A stretch of 23,003 nt of DNA from Actinomycetota bacterium (GTDB lineage: Bacteria > Actinomycetota > Thermoleophilia > Solirubrobacterales > Solirubrobacteraceae). Location: positions 1-23,003 of the forward strand of contig VAXS01000127.1 of assembly GCA_005883255.1 (NCBI GenBank), in the 5' to 3' direction. Positions 15,953 to 23,003 of this stretch are shown here, one piece after another. Numbering within the stretch: position 1 is the stretch's first letter; each line of letters opens with the position of its first letter. The position numbers and the translations under genes were made by a program. The notes beneath the pieces were generated by a model. The model ran no database searches. It was not told the origin of the DNA and worked only from the letters and a program-made list of their open reading frames with translations.

Positions 15953-17749
15953 ATGGAACCCACGACCGCGGCACCGGACCGCACCACCGCCACGACGATG
16001 GCGGAGGCCTTTCGTCAGACCGTCGAGCGGGTCCCCGACCGGGTGGCGGTGCGAACCGTCGACGACTCGGTCTCGCTCACCTTCGCCCAGCTGCGCGACC
16101 GCGTCGACGCCGTGGCGGGCGGGCTGGCGCAGCTCGGCGTCTCGCGCGGCGACACCGTTGCGCTCATGCTCTCCAACCGGCCGGAGTTCCATGTCGTCGA
16201 CCTGGCCGTGATGACCCTGGGCGCCACGCCGTTCTCGGTCTACATGACCTACGCGCCCGAGCAGATCCAGTACATCGTGGCCGACGCCGGCGCCAAGGTG
16301 GCGATCGTCGAGGAGTCCGTGCGCGACCGCTTCCTGGCCGCCCGGGCCGATCTCCCCGAGCTCGAGCACGTCATCACGGTCGACGGCCCGGCGGGGGACG
16401 GGGTGAGCACGCTGGAGGAGCTCGAGCGCACGGGCGCCGGCTTCGACTCCGCCTCCGCCTGGCAGGCGGTGGACCGCGAGGACACGCTCACGCTGATCTA
16501 TACGTCGGGGACCACGGGTCCGCCCAAGGGCGTGGAGCTCTCGCACCGCAACCTCCTGGCGGCGATCTCCACGATCAAGGACATCATCGACTTCCCCGAC
16601 GGGTCGAGCGTGATCTCGTGGCTGCCGTCGGCCCACGTGGCCGAGCGCAACGCCCACCACTACATCCCCGTCTACTACGGCTTCACGGTCACCACCTGCG
16701 ACAACCCGCGCGAGATCCTGGGCTACCTGCCCAAGGTGCGGCCCACCTGGTTCTTCGCGGTGCCACGCATCTGGGAGAAGCTCAAGGCCGGCCTGGAGAC
16801 GATGTTGGCCTCGCAGCCCGACGAGCAGCGCGAGAAGGTGGACCGGGCGCTGGCGGCGGGCCGGGAGAAGGTGCGCCTGGAGCAGGCCGGCGAGACCGTG
16901 CCCCCGGAGCTGGCCGAGCAGGTGGCGCAGGCCGACGAGGAGCTGTTCTCCAAGCTGCGCGAGACCCTCGGGCTCGACCAGGTGGTCGCGGTCAACGTGG
17001 GCGCGGCGCCCACGCCGTCGGAGGTCCTCGAGTTCTTCCACGCGATCGGGATCGAGCTGGCCGAGCTGTGGGGGATGTCCGAGACCTGCGGCTCGGGCAC
17101 GTGCAACCGTCCCGGCGAGGTCAAGCTGGGCACGGTGGGGCCGGCGTGGACCGGCGTGGAGATCAAGCTGGCCCCCGATGGCGAGGTGCTCGTGCGGGGG
17201 GACATCGTCATGAAGGGCTACCGCAACCAGCCCGACAAGACGCGCGAGACGATCGACCAGGACGGCTGGCTGCAGAGCGGCGACATCGGCGAGCTCGACG
17301 ACGACGGCTTCCTGCGCATCGTCGACCGCAAGAAGGAGCTCATCATCAACGCGGCGGGCAAGAACATGTCGCCCGCCAACATCGAGTCGACGTTGAAGGC
17401 GGCCAGCCCCCTGATCGGGCAGGTGGCGGCGATCGGGGACGGGCGTTCCTACAACACCGCGCTGATCGTCCTCGACGCCGACTACGCGCCCGCCTGGGCG
17501 GGCAAGCAGGGCATCGAGGAGACGTCGCTGGAGGCCCTGGCCGGCGAGGAGCGCGTGCGCCAGGCGGTGCAGGAGGGGGTGGACGCCGCCAACCAGCGGC
17601 TGGCCCGTGTAGAGCAGATCAAGAAGTTCACGCTGGTGCCGGGCGACTGGCACCCGGGCGGCGACGAGCTCACCCCCACGATGAAGCTCAAGCGCAAGCC
17701 CATCGCCGAGAAGTACGCCTCCGAGATCGAGGCGATGTACGCGTCGTAG
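15953..17749 (+). CDS. Long-chain acyl-CoA synthetase (AMP-forming)
   Basis: Activates fatty acids to acyl-CoA through an acyl-AMP intermediate. The 598-residue protein is a full-length ANL enzyme. It has the P-loop-like YTSGTTGPPKG at residues 183-193, SWLPSAHVAERNAHHY, WFFAVPRIWEKLKAG, the WGMSETCG motif, the hinge region SGDIGELDDDGFLRIVDRKK split across conserved positions, and KNMSPANIEST. A charged, coiled-coil-like insert lies near residues 290-330, as in FadD15/Faa-type long-chain enzymes. It starts at ATG 15953 after a strong purine-rich ribosome-binding site. It separates rseP from ispG. Substrate chain length is inferred only. It converges on the minus-strand methyltransferase with a 22-nt gap. 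Confidence 0.9.
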   Translation: MEPTTAAPDRTTATTMAEAFRQTVERVPDRVAVRTVDDSVSLTFAQLRDRVDAVAGGLAQLGVSRGDTVALMLSNRPEFHVVDLAVMTLGATPFSVYMTYAPEQIQYIVADAGAKVAIVEESVRDRFLAARADLPELEHVITVDGPAGDGVSTLEELERTGAGFDSASAWQAVDREDTLTLIYTSGTTGPPKGVELSHRNLLAAISTIKDIIDFPDGSSVISWLPSAHVAERNAHHYIPVYYGFTVTTCDNPREILGYLPKVRPTWFFAVPRIWEKLKAGLETMLASQPDEQREKVDRALAAGREKVRLEQAGETVPPELAEQVAQADEELFSKLRETLGLDQVVAVNVGAAPTPSEVLEFFHAIGIELAELWGMSETCGSGTCNRPGEVKLGTVGPAWTGVEIKLAPDGEVLVRGDIVMKGYRNQPDKTRETIDQDGWLQSGDIGELDDDGFLRIVDRKKELIINAAGKNMSPANIESTLKAASPLIGQVAAIGDGRSYNTALIVLDADYAPAWAGKQGIEETSLEALAGEERVRQAVQEGVDAANQRLARVEQIKKFTLVPGDWHPGGDELTPTMKLKRKPIAEKYASEIEAMYAS

Positions 17750-17771
17750 GCCGGCCCGAAGCTGGACGCGG

Positions 17772-18386
17772 TTACCCGACCGGGCGGACGCTGATCCAGC
17801 TCTTGGCCAGGCCCAGCAGCCGCTCGGCGTGCACGGTCCCGGCCGGGAACAGCGCCTCTAGCTCGCGGTGCCGCAGCAGCGCGACGTCCTCCCAGTCGCC
17901 CGCCACCCCCAGCCGCCAGTAGGGGCGGCGCACCGTGGGCGGGAGCCAGTGGGCGAAGGGCAGCAGCGCGTGCGGCTCCAGCGGGAAGAAGAACGCCGGC
18001 GTCTGGACGTACCAGCCCCGGGCCACGCGCGCGACCTCGGCGGCGAAGGCCGGGCGGGCGGCGGGGGGCAGGTGCTCGACCAGGCTGGAGGAGTAGGCCA
18101 GGTCGAACTCGCCGTCGGCGAACGGGAGCCGGGCGGTCACGTCCGCCTGCACGAAGGGGCCGGGGTACTCGGGCTTGGGCAGCCGGTCGACGCCCGTGAC
18201 GTCGAGGTCGGGCGCGAACGCCCGCAGGCCCAGGGGCCCCGAGCCCAGGTCCACCACCCGCATGCCCGGACGCGCGCCGGTGAGGCCGAAGAAGCGCTCG
18301 TGACGCTTGGCACGAGCGCGCGCCGCCAGCGGCGAGGCCACGCGGGTCCGCCAGCCCTGCCTGGCGGTGGCGTACACGTCGGGCAT
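17772..18386 (-). CDS. Class I SAM-dependent methyltransferase
   Basis: Transfers a methyl group from S-adenosylmethionine to an unknown substrate. The 204-residue protein has a Rossmann-type core: motif I RVVDLGSGPLG near residues 43-53, the acidic residue Asp67 in VTGVDRL, FVQADVTARLPFADGEFDLAYSS at motifs II-III and the VEHL helix. The C-terminus carries WYVQTPAFFFPLEPH, as in methyltransferase type 11/SAM proteins acting near glycan or lipid pathways. ATG 18386 was chosen because it lies 15 nt from the divergent ispG start, and a longer frame would run antisense into ispG. A TAGGCT box (minus, 18402-18397) precedes it. Confidence 0.8.
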   Translation of the reverse strand: MPDVYATARQGWRTRVASPLAARARAKRHERFFGLTGARPGMRVVDLGSGPLGLRAFAPDLDVTGVDRLPKPEYPGPFVQADVTARLPFADGEFDLAYSSSLVEHLPPAARPAFAAEVARVARGWYVQTPAFFFPLEPHALLPFAHWLPPTVRRPYWRLGVAGDWEDVALLRHRELEALFPAGTVHAERLLGLAKSWISVRPVG

Positions 18387-18389
18387 CTC

Positions 18390-18402
18390 TAGACTGAGCC
18401 TA
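18390..18402. promoter_or_regulatory. Overlapping divergent -10-like boxes between ispG and the methyltransferase gene
   Basis: The 13 bases 18390-18402 read TAGACTGAGCCTA and are nearly palindromic. TAGACT (plus, 18390-18395) ends 6 nt before the ispG ATG at 18402. TAGGCT (minus, 18402-18397) ends 10 nt before the methyltransferase ATG at 18386. Only 15 nt separate the two start codons, so both transcripts must be leaderless or nearly so, or the promoters lie inside the neighbouring gene. Confidence 0.5.
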
Positions 18403-19628
18403 TGGCCTCGAAGCGGCAGATCGTGGTCGGCGGGGTGCCGATCGGAGGCGGCGCGCCGGTAGCCGTGCAGACGATGACCAAGACCGAGACCGCCAACCTG
18501 GCGGCCACGATGGAGCAGATCCGCACCGTGGCCGCGGCCGGCGCCGACCTGGTGCGGGTGGCGGTCCCCCGCGACGACGACGTCGACGCGCTGAGGACCA
18601 TCGTCCGCGAGTCGCCGATCCCGGTGATCGCCGACATCCACTTCAACTACACGCTGGCGTTGAAGGCGGTGGACGCCGGCGCCCACTGCGTGCGGATCAA
18701 CCCGGGCAACATCGGCGGGCCCGACAAGGTGGGCGAGGTGGTGGAGAAGGCCCGCGGCGCCGGCATCCCGCTGCGGATCGGCGTCAACTCCGGCTCACTG
18801 CCCCGCCACCTGCACGAGCTCGAGCGCGAGAACCCGGTGGAGGCCCTGGTGTCCGCCGCCGTGGAGTTCGTCGAGCTCATGGAGCGCCTGGACTTCGACG
18901 ACTTCAAGGTCTCGATCAAGTCCACCAGCGTCCCCAACACGATCGCCTCCAACCGGCTGCTGTCCGAGCGGATCGACTACCCGCTGCACCTGGGGATCAC
19001 CGAGGCCGGGACCAAGTGGTCGGGCTCGCTGAAGTCGGCAGTGGGTCTGGGGACGCTGCTGGCCGACGGCGTCGGCGACACCGTGCGCATCTCGCTCTCC
19101 ACCTTCCACGCCGAGGAGGAGGTCAAGGTGGCCTGGGAGATCCTCAAGGCGCTCAAGCTGCGCGAGCGGGGCCCCGTGCTCATCGCCTGTCCCACCTGCG
19201 GTCGCCTGCAGTTCGACATGGACAGCGTGGTGGCGGAGATCGAGGAGCGCCTGCGCGCCTACGAGGATCCCATCGAGGTGGCGGTCCTGGGGTGCGCGGT
19301 GAACGGCATCGGCGAGGCCTCGCACGCCGACTTCGGCATCACCGGGGCCAAGAACGAGGGCCTGGTCTTCTCGCGCGGCAAGCCGCTGCGCAAGGTCCCG
19401 CAGGATCAGCTGGTCGACGTGCTGTTCGAGGAGATCGACAAGTACGCGACCGCCAAGCGCGTGGAGGTGGACGAGGCCGAGTCGGCCGAGGGCGCCGAGT
19501 GGCTGGCCGAGATCGAGGCGGAGAACGCGGGCGAGCTCACGCCCGAGCGAATCGCCGCGATGGAGGCGGAGGCCGCCCGCCGCGAGGCGGAGTCGCCCAC
19601 CGCCGGGCGCCGCTTCACCCGCGCGTAG
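18402..19628 (+). CDS. ispG: 4-hydroxy-3-methylbut-2-en-1-yl diphosphate synthase (flavodoxin)
   Basis: IspG reductively opens MEcPP to HMBPP with a [4Fe-4S] cluster, the penultimate MEP step. The 408-residue protein has PVAVQTMTKTET, VIADIHFNYTLAL, VRINPGNIG, RIGVNSGSL, KSTSVPNTI and LGITEAGT. Cluster ligands are Cys263 and Cys266 in CPTCGR and Cys298 in GCAVNG, with Glu305 in GEASHAD as the fourth ligand. The last ~55 residues form an acidic, then Arg-rich helical tail beyond the core. The ATG has no Shine-Dalgarno and sits 6 nt after a TAGACT box. It converges with the minus-strand mannosyltransferase with only 7 nt between stops. Confidence 0.95.
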   Translation: MASKRQIVVGGVPIGGGAPVAVQTMTKTETANLAATMEQIRTVAAAGADLVRVAVPRDDDVDALRTIVRESPIPVIADIHFNYTLALKAVDAGAHCVRINPGNIGGPDKVGEVVEKARGAGIPLRIGVNSGSLPRHLHELERENPVEALVSAAVEFVELMERLDFDDFKVSIKSTSVPNTIASNRLLSERIDYPLHLGITEAGTKWSGSLKSAVGLGTLLADGVGDTVRISLSTFHAEEEVKVAWEILKALKLRERGPVLIACPTCGRLQFDMDSVVAEIEERLRAYEDPIEVAVLGCAVNGIGEASHADFGITGAKNEGLVFSRGKPLRKVPQDQLVDVLFEEIDKYATAKRVEVDEAESAEGAEWLAEIEAENAGELTPERIAAMEAEAARREAESPTAGRRFTRA

Positions 19629-19635
19629 CGCTCGC

Positions 19636-20717
19636 CTAGGCCACGAAGTGCCACGTGGCGAACATGGCCGTGGCGTACACCAGCATGGCCGCGAACGCCG
19701 CCAGCACGAGCGCGTAGGCCCGGACGTCGCGCAGGCGCATCCCCAGCCACATGAACAGCGGGAAGATCACCACGATGTAGCGTAGGGAGGAGGCCAGCGG
19801 TCCGGGCGGGTAGGGGAACGACAGGACAGGGACGATCGACAGCAGCGCGTAGAGCCCGTAGGCGCCCGGCAGGCGGCGCAGGACGCCCACGGTGGCGCCC
19901 AGCGCCCCGCACACGACCACGAACTGGCCGATCTTGCGCGCCGCCGAGCCGAAGGGGGCGGTCCCGCCCACGATGCCCTCCACGCCGTGCCAGGCCTTCA
20001 CGCCGCCCTCCCACAGCGCGCTCAGCGGCCCGTCGAAGCTGCGGCGGAAGTGCTCCTGGGCGTGCCAGGGCGCCAGCGCGTCGCCGAAGTGCACCTGCAT
20101 GAAGATCAGGTAGCCGGCGAGGCCCAGCGGGACCAGCGCGAGCCAGAGTGCGTCGGGCCGCAGCGGGTAGCGCGGCCGCCAGCGGGAGCGCGGAGCGCCC
20201 GGCTCCGCGTCCGCCCGCGGGCCGTAGAGGTAGAGCGCCAGCAGGACGGGCGCCAGCAGCCAGCCGGTGTTCCGCGTGGCGGCGCCCAGTCCGCCCAGCA
20301 CGCCCGCCCAGGCCCAGCGCCCGCGCCGCGCGGCCACGAACGCGCCCAGCTCCAGCGCCAGGAACAGCGCCTCGGTGTAGACCGCGGAGAAGAACAGCGA
20401 GGTGGGGAAGAAGGCCAGCAGCAGCACCGCCCGTCGCGCGCTTGCGCGGTCCATCTCCAGCGCGGTCAGGCGGTCCAGGAGCACCAACGCCACGAACCAG
20501 GCGGCCAGCGAGATCAGCACTCCTGCCACCACCACCGAGTCCAGCGCCTCGCCCAGCCCCCGCATGAGCAGCGGGTACACCGGGAAGAAGGCCGGCTCGA
20601 CGTCCTCGTGGCGGTAAGGTAGGCGCTCACGCCCACCGCCCACACCAGCGCCCGCGAGGCGACGAGCGCGAGCGCGGCGTCGCGCAGCGCGCCGGCGCGT
20701 GGGAGTGCGGGCCTCAT
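19636..20717 (-). pseudogene. PIG-V-like integral membrane mannosyltransferase with frame-shifting deletion near the N-terminus
   Basis: PIG-V-family enzymes move mannose from a polyprenol donor onto envelope or GPI-type acceptors. From ATG 20717 a first frame gives ALPRAGALRDAALALVASRALVWAVGV, a first membrane helix, then turns into Ser/Arg/Cys-rich nonsense. Beginning near 20620 another frame gives PYRHEDVEPAFFPVYPLLMRGLG and about ten hydrophobic segments to the TAG at 19636, including FFPTSLFFSAVYTEALFLAL, typical of the family. The first luminal loop with the WD...YL segment is missing, an estimated 40 residues. It follows the glycoside hydrolase gene by 21 nt with a TAGGCT box (minus, 20734-20729) 11 nt before its ATG. 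Broken as given. Confidence 0.72.
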
Positions 20718-20738
20718 GCCGACCGGCGAGCCTAGCGG

Positions 20739-22226
20739 TCAGCGCGATGATTCAGCAGCCGTGCGGGAGGCGAGCCCCGGGCCTCCGTCGACGGGCTGCC
20801 AGAGCGCCCGCCACTCGCCGTGACGGCTCCAGTGGCTGACCAGGAAGAAGCCGCGGGCGTTGGGCCTGGCGGTCAGGAAGTCGTGGAAGCGGCTGTGGGG
20901 CAGGCGCAGCTGGATTCGCACCGTGCCGCCGCGGCCCCGGATGGGTCGCACCCGCCCGAACACGGTCACCGACACGCCGCGGCGCACCACCCACAGCGGG
21001 AAGCGGTAGGCGGCCAGCGACGGCTTGACCCGCCCGTCGCGGAACTCCAGCCCCGACTGGAAGCCGCTGAGCTGGGGGTCGTCGCGCAGCAGGTACTGGG
21101 CCAGGCCCCGGACGGCGGGGTCGCGGAAGGCGATCCACTCGGACTCGTCGAGGTAAGCGGCCTGGCGGGCCGGGGAGACGCCCAGGATCCGGTCCGGCGG
21201 GTTCGTCTGGAAGCCGTACTCGGTGTAGTAGAGGGGCAGGCCCCGTCGCAGCATGCCCTGGGCGGCGGCCTGGCCCAGGATCCGCTTCAGCCGCGAGATC
21301 GAGGAGATCGTGATCTCGTCCGGTCGGGCGGGCGTGAGCGGCGAGCGGCTCCCGCCCTGGATGTAGGGATGGTGGGCGATCGCGGTGGCGTTCAGGCGGC
21401 GGGCGCCGCGGCAGCCCTGCTCGCTCGCGGCCCGGCCGCCCAGGCGCCGTCCCGAGGTGCCGATGCACAAGAGATCGCGCCAGAACTCGGCCGTGGCCAC
21501 CGGCCGGCGCGCCAGCGGGCCGGTGGTGTGTCCGATCGGGCCCGTCTCGCCCAGGAGGATCTGGTCGCCGCCGTGGCCCGAGGCCGCCAGTCCCGCGATC
21601 GCCGCGTAGGCCATCCCCCGATAGATGGCCGGCGACGCCGGCACCACCCGCCCGCCGCGGCGGACGAACTGGGGCGTCAGCCAGCGCCCGACGTTGGGCT
21701 CGTTCCAGAGGCCCCAGCGGGTGAGGCGCGGCTCGCCGGCACCCGAGTAGCGGCTCCCCAGCGCCTGCATGAAGGCGCCGAACTGGGCCGGATCGGGGCG
21801 GCAGGACTGCCGGTTGGAGACCGAGCCGCCGCAGCGCGAGGCCCAGGCCGGGATCGGAGCCGTGGGCGTGAGGATCACCGAGAGGCCGCGCGCGCTGGCC
21901 GAGCGCACCAGCTCGTCGAACGGCTGCCACCCGCCGGCTGGATAGGCGGCAGGGTTCGCCGCGTCGAACCCCGCGGGGGCCACGGTCGAGTCCGGGGCGG
22001 GCGCGATCGACGACCAGGGGACGAAGACCCGGATCGTGTCCACGCCCAGGGACTGCAGCTGGTCGAGCGTCTGCTCGCGCACGGTCGCGCCCGACCCGAC
22101 CAGCTGCAGGTCGTCCTGGAAGATCGACTCCTGCGCGGAGCTGGCATGGGCGGTGGCGCCGGTCGCCAGGCAGGCGACGAGGGCCCCCGCGCAGGCCAGC
22201 GCCCGCATGGCGCGCGGTCGGGGCAT
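20739..22226 (-). CDS. Secreted glycoside hydrolase-like protein (clan GH-A type)
   Basis: Likely retaining glycosidase with a TIM-barrel fold, exported. With ATG 22226 the protein has 495 residues and a Sec signal peptide (basic start, then ALACAGALVACLATGATAHA, probable cleavage after AHA). The barrel has TIRVFVPWSSIAP, the acid/base Glu176 in WGLWNEPN and the nucleophile candidate Glu336 in YYTEYGFQTNPPD, plus AIAHHPYIQGG. A C-terminal beta-rich domain follows (WVVRRGVSVTVFGRVRP). A TTG at 22238 and an ATG at 22208 are alternative starts. The catalytic arrangement resembles GH39/GH5-like families, but the exact family and substrate are unknown. The incomplete paralog upstream and the mannosyltransferase downstream suggest a surface-glycan locus. 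Confidence 0.78.
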   Translation of the reverse strand: MPRPRAMRALACAGALVACLATGATAHASSAQESIFQDDLQLVGSGATVREQTLDQLQSLGVDTIRVFVPWSSIAPAPDSTVAPAGFDAANPAAYPAGGWQPFDELVRSASARGLSVILTPTAPIPAWASRCGGSVSNRQSCRPDPAQFGAFMQALGSRYSGAGEPRLTRWGLWNEPNVGRWLTPQFVRRGGRVVPASPAIYRGMAYAAIAGLAASGHGGDQILLGETGPIGHTTGPLARRPVATAEFWRDLLCIGTSGRRLGGRAASEQGCRGARRLNATAIAHHPYIQGGSRSPLTPARPDEITISSISRLKRILGQAAAQGMLRRGLPLYYTEYGFQTNPPDRILGVSPARQAAYLDESEWIAFRDPAVRGLAQYLLRDDPQLSGFQSGLEFRDGRVKPSLAAYRFPLWVVRRGVSVTVFGRVRPIRGRGGTVRIQLRLPHSRFHDFLTARPNARGFFLVSHWSRHGEWRALWQPVDGGPGLASRTAAESSR

Positions 22227-22261
22227 CCCCGCTTTCAACGCCGTGCGCAGGAGAAAGTTGC

Positions 22262-22275
22262 GGGCCGGGCGGCCC
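22262..22275 (-). other. Small GC hairpin between the two hydrolase genes
   Basis: GGGCC (22262-22266) and GGCCC (22271-22275) form a 5-bp stem with a 4-nt loop just after the upstream hydrolase stop. No T-run follows on the minus strand. It may be a weak terminator or simply GC composition. The remaining gap shows nothing else. Confidence 0.2.
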
Positions 22276-22287
22276 CGCCGCGCGGCT

Positions 22288-23003
22288 TTAGAACGAGACC
22301 GAAATCTCGCGGCTCACCACCGGGAAGCCCGGGCTGTAGGTGACCGCCCGCCACACCCCGGGGGCGCTCGCGTGGAGCCGCAGGTCGTAGAAGGGCGCGG
22401 GCCCCGGGACCGTCATGGGACCGCCCGCGTTGTTCCACTGCCGCGAGCCGGCGCCGCGGAACTGGAACTGCACCTGGCCGTTCTGGCCGGGCGGAAGGAA
22501 GCGCAGCTGGCCCCACGCGCGCACGTCGCGGCCGCCGTCGGAGGTCGGGCCGCTGACCGGGTAGATGTCCAGCGGCATGGCGTACGCGGTGAACGCCGGC
22601 TTCTGGCGGCCGTTCGCGAACTCGATCCCCGACTGCCAGGTGGCCCAGTACTGGGCCAGCCGGCTGCGGCGGCCCCGGTAGCGGGCCACCGGCCGCACGT
22701 CGCGGAAGACGAACTGGGTCTGCGCCACGACCCGCGGCTGGTCGTAGGCCAGCCGGTCGGCGATGTTCATGTAGCCGCCTTGCAGCGCGAGCGGGATCCC
22801 GTGCACCGGATCCGGCGGGAACGTCTCCCAGCCCGATTCGGTCAGGTACACCGGCAGCCCGGCCGGGATGAGGTGGGTGGTGGCCGCCAGCTGGTCGAGC
22901 AGGGTCGGCAGGTCGCCGACATTGGCCATGTTGATCGAGTTCGGGTTGGGATCCAGCCGGCCGGGCGCGCTCTTCTGCATGTACGGGTGGTGCGCGAAGC
23001 CGC
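22288..23003 (-). CDS. Second glycoside hydrolase-like protein, C-terminal part (5' end outside window)
   Basis: About 237 residues are present; the frame is open to the window edge. It is a paralog of the adjacent hydrolase: GFAHHPYMQ matches AIAHHPYIQ, and VYLTESGWETFPPDP, with the candidate nucleophile Glu, matches YYTEYGFQTNPPD. Both continue with a ...DQP / RDP...QFVFRD or YLLRD segment, a W.SG.EF..G..KP..AY motif and a beta-rich C-terminal domain ending here in SREISVSF. The acid/base half lies beyond the window. It is followed by a 61-nt gap to the next hydrolase. Export is likely by analogy but the signal peptide is not in the window. Confidence 0.75.
   Translation of the reverse strand, partial: GFAHHPYMQKSAPGRLDPNPNSINMANVGDLPTLLDQLAATTHLIPAGLPVYLTESGWETFPPDPVHGIPLALQGGYMNIADRLAYDQPRVVAQTQFVFRDVRPVARYRGRRSRLAQYWATWQSGIEFANGRQKPAFTAYAMPLDIYPVSGPTSDGGRDVRAWGQLRFLPPGQNGQVQFQFRGAGSRQWNNAGGPMTVPGPAPFYDLRLHASAPGVWRAVTYSPGFPVVSREISVSF

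Noticed and set aside
17750..17771. Terminator between the convergent acyl-CoA synthetase and methyltransferase genes
   Set aside because: The 22-nt gap holds no stem of more than a few pairs and no T-run.
19856..20622. Plus-strand frames over the mannosyltransferase
   Set aside because: The products are Arg/Gln/Pro-rich without domains; the minus strand encodes clear membrane segments.

Overview
The window is one contig piece of very GC-rich bacterial DNA with dense, mostly plus-strand housekeeping genes, frequent GTG starts and start/stop overlaps of the GTGA and TGATG type. Gene content and order (his genes; pgeF-yggS-sepF-proC-yggT-lspA-rluD; rpsB-tsf-pyrH-frr-uppS-cdsA-dxr-rseP-ispG), together with SepF-type division, suggest an Actinomycetota member, most likely a deep class such as Thermoleophilia (Solirubrobacterales-like). 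That placement is inference from gene order and protein style; no 16S rRNA is present.

Layout. 1-2587: end of a histidine operon (hisB 3' end, hisH, hisA, hisF). 2591-6200: tRNA nucleotidyltransferase-like gene, an unrecognised CrtC/AttH-like gene, pgeF (laccase-domain protein) and the PLP protein yggS. 6249-9232: division and envelope block sepF, proC, yggT, lspA, rluD-like. 9233-9506: regulatory gap with two terminator-like hairpins, a -10-like box inside a perfect dyad and a structured rpsB leader. 9507-15623: translation, isoprenoid and lipid block rpsB, tsf, pyrH, frr, uppS, cdsA, dxr, rseP. 15732-17749: a small unannotated-type ORF (54 aa) with a structured leader, then a long-chain acyl-CoA synthetase. 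17772-18386 (minus): a SAM methyltransferase, divergent by 15 nt from ispG (18402-19628). 19636-23003 (minus): a PIG-V-like membrane mannosyltransferase and two tandem glycoside-hydrolase-like proteins, at least the first secreted.

The genes largely form coherent pathways. UppS makes undecaprenyl diphosphate, Dxr and IspG belong to the MEP pathway that supplies its precursors, CdsA makes CDP-diacylglycerol, and RseP and LspA act in membrane proteolysis and lipoprotein maturation. The minus-strand end looks like a cell-surface glycan module.

The most striking observation is that four genes (frr with the pyrH end, cdsA, dxr, and the PIG-V-like gene) each lack a similar-sized piece, estimated at roughly 120-180 nt, and each is out of frame at the junction. 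Three of these are normally essential and lie within 2.7 kb. The similar size and number point first to collapsed assembly or consensus, but a real decay or deletion process cannot be excluded from sequence alone. A second pattern is a recurrent TAGNNT/TACACT box 6-11 nt before start codons that lack a clear Shine-Dalgarno, which suggests leaderless promoters. No tRNA, rRNA, CRISPR array, insertion sequence or phage gene was recognised.
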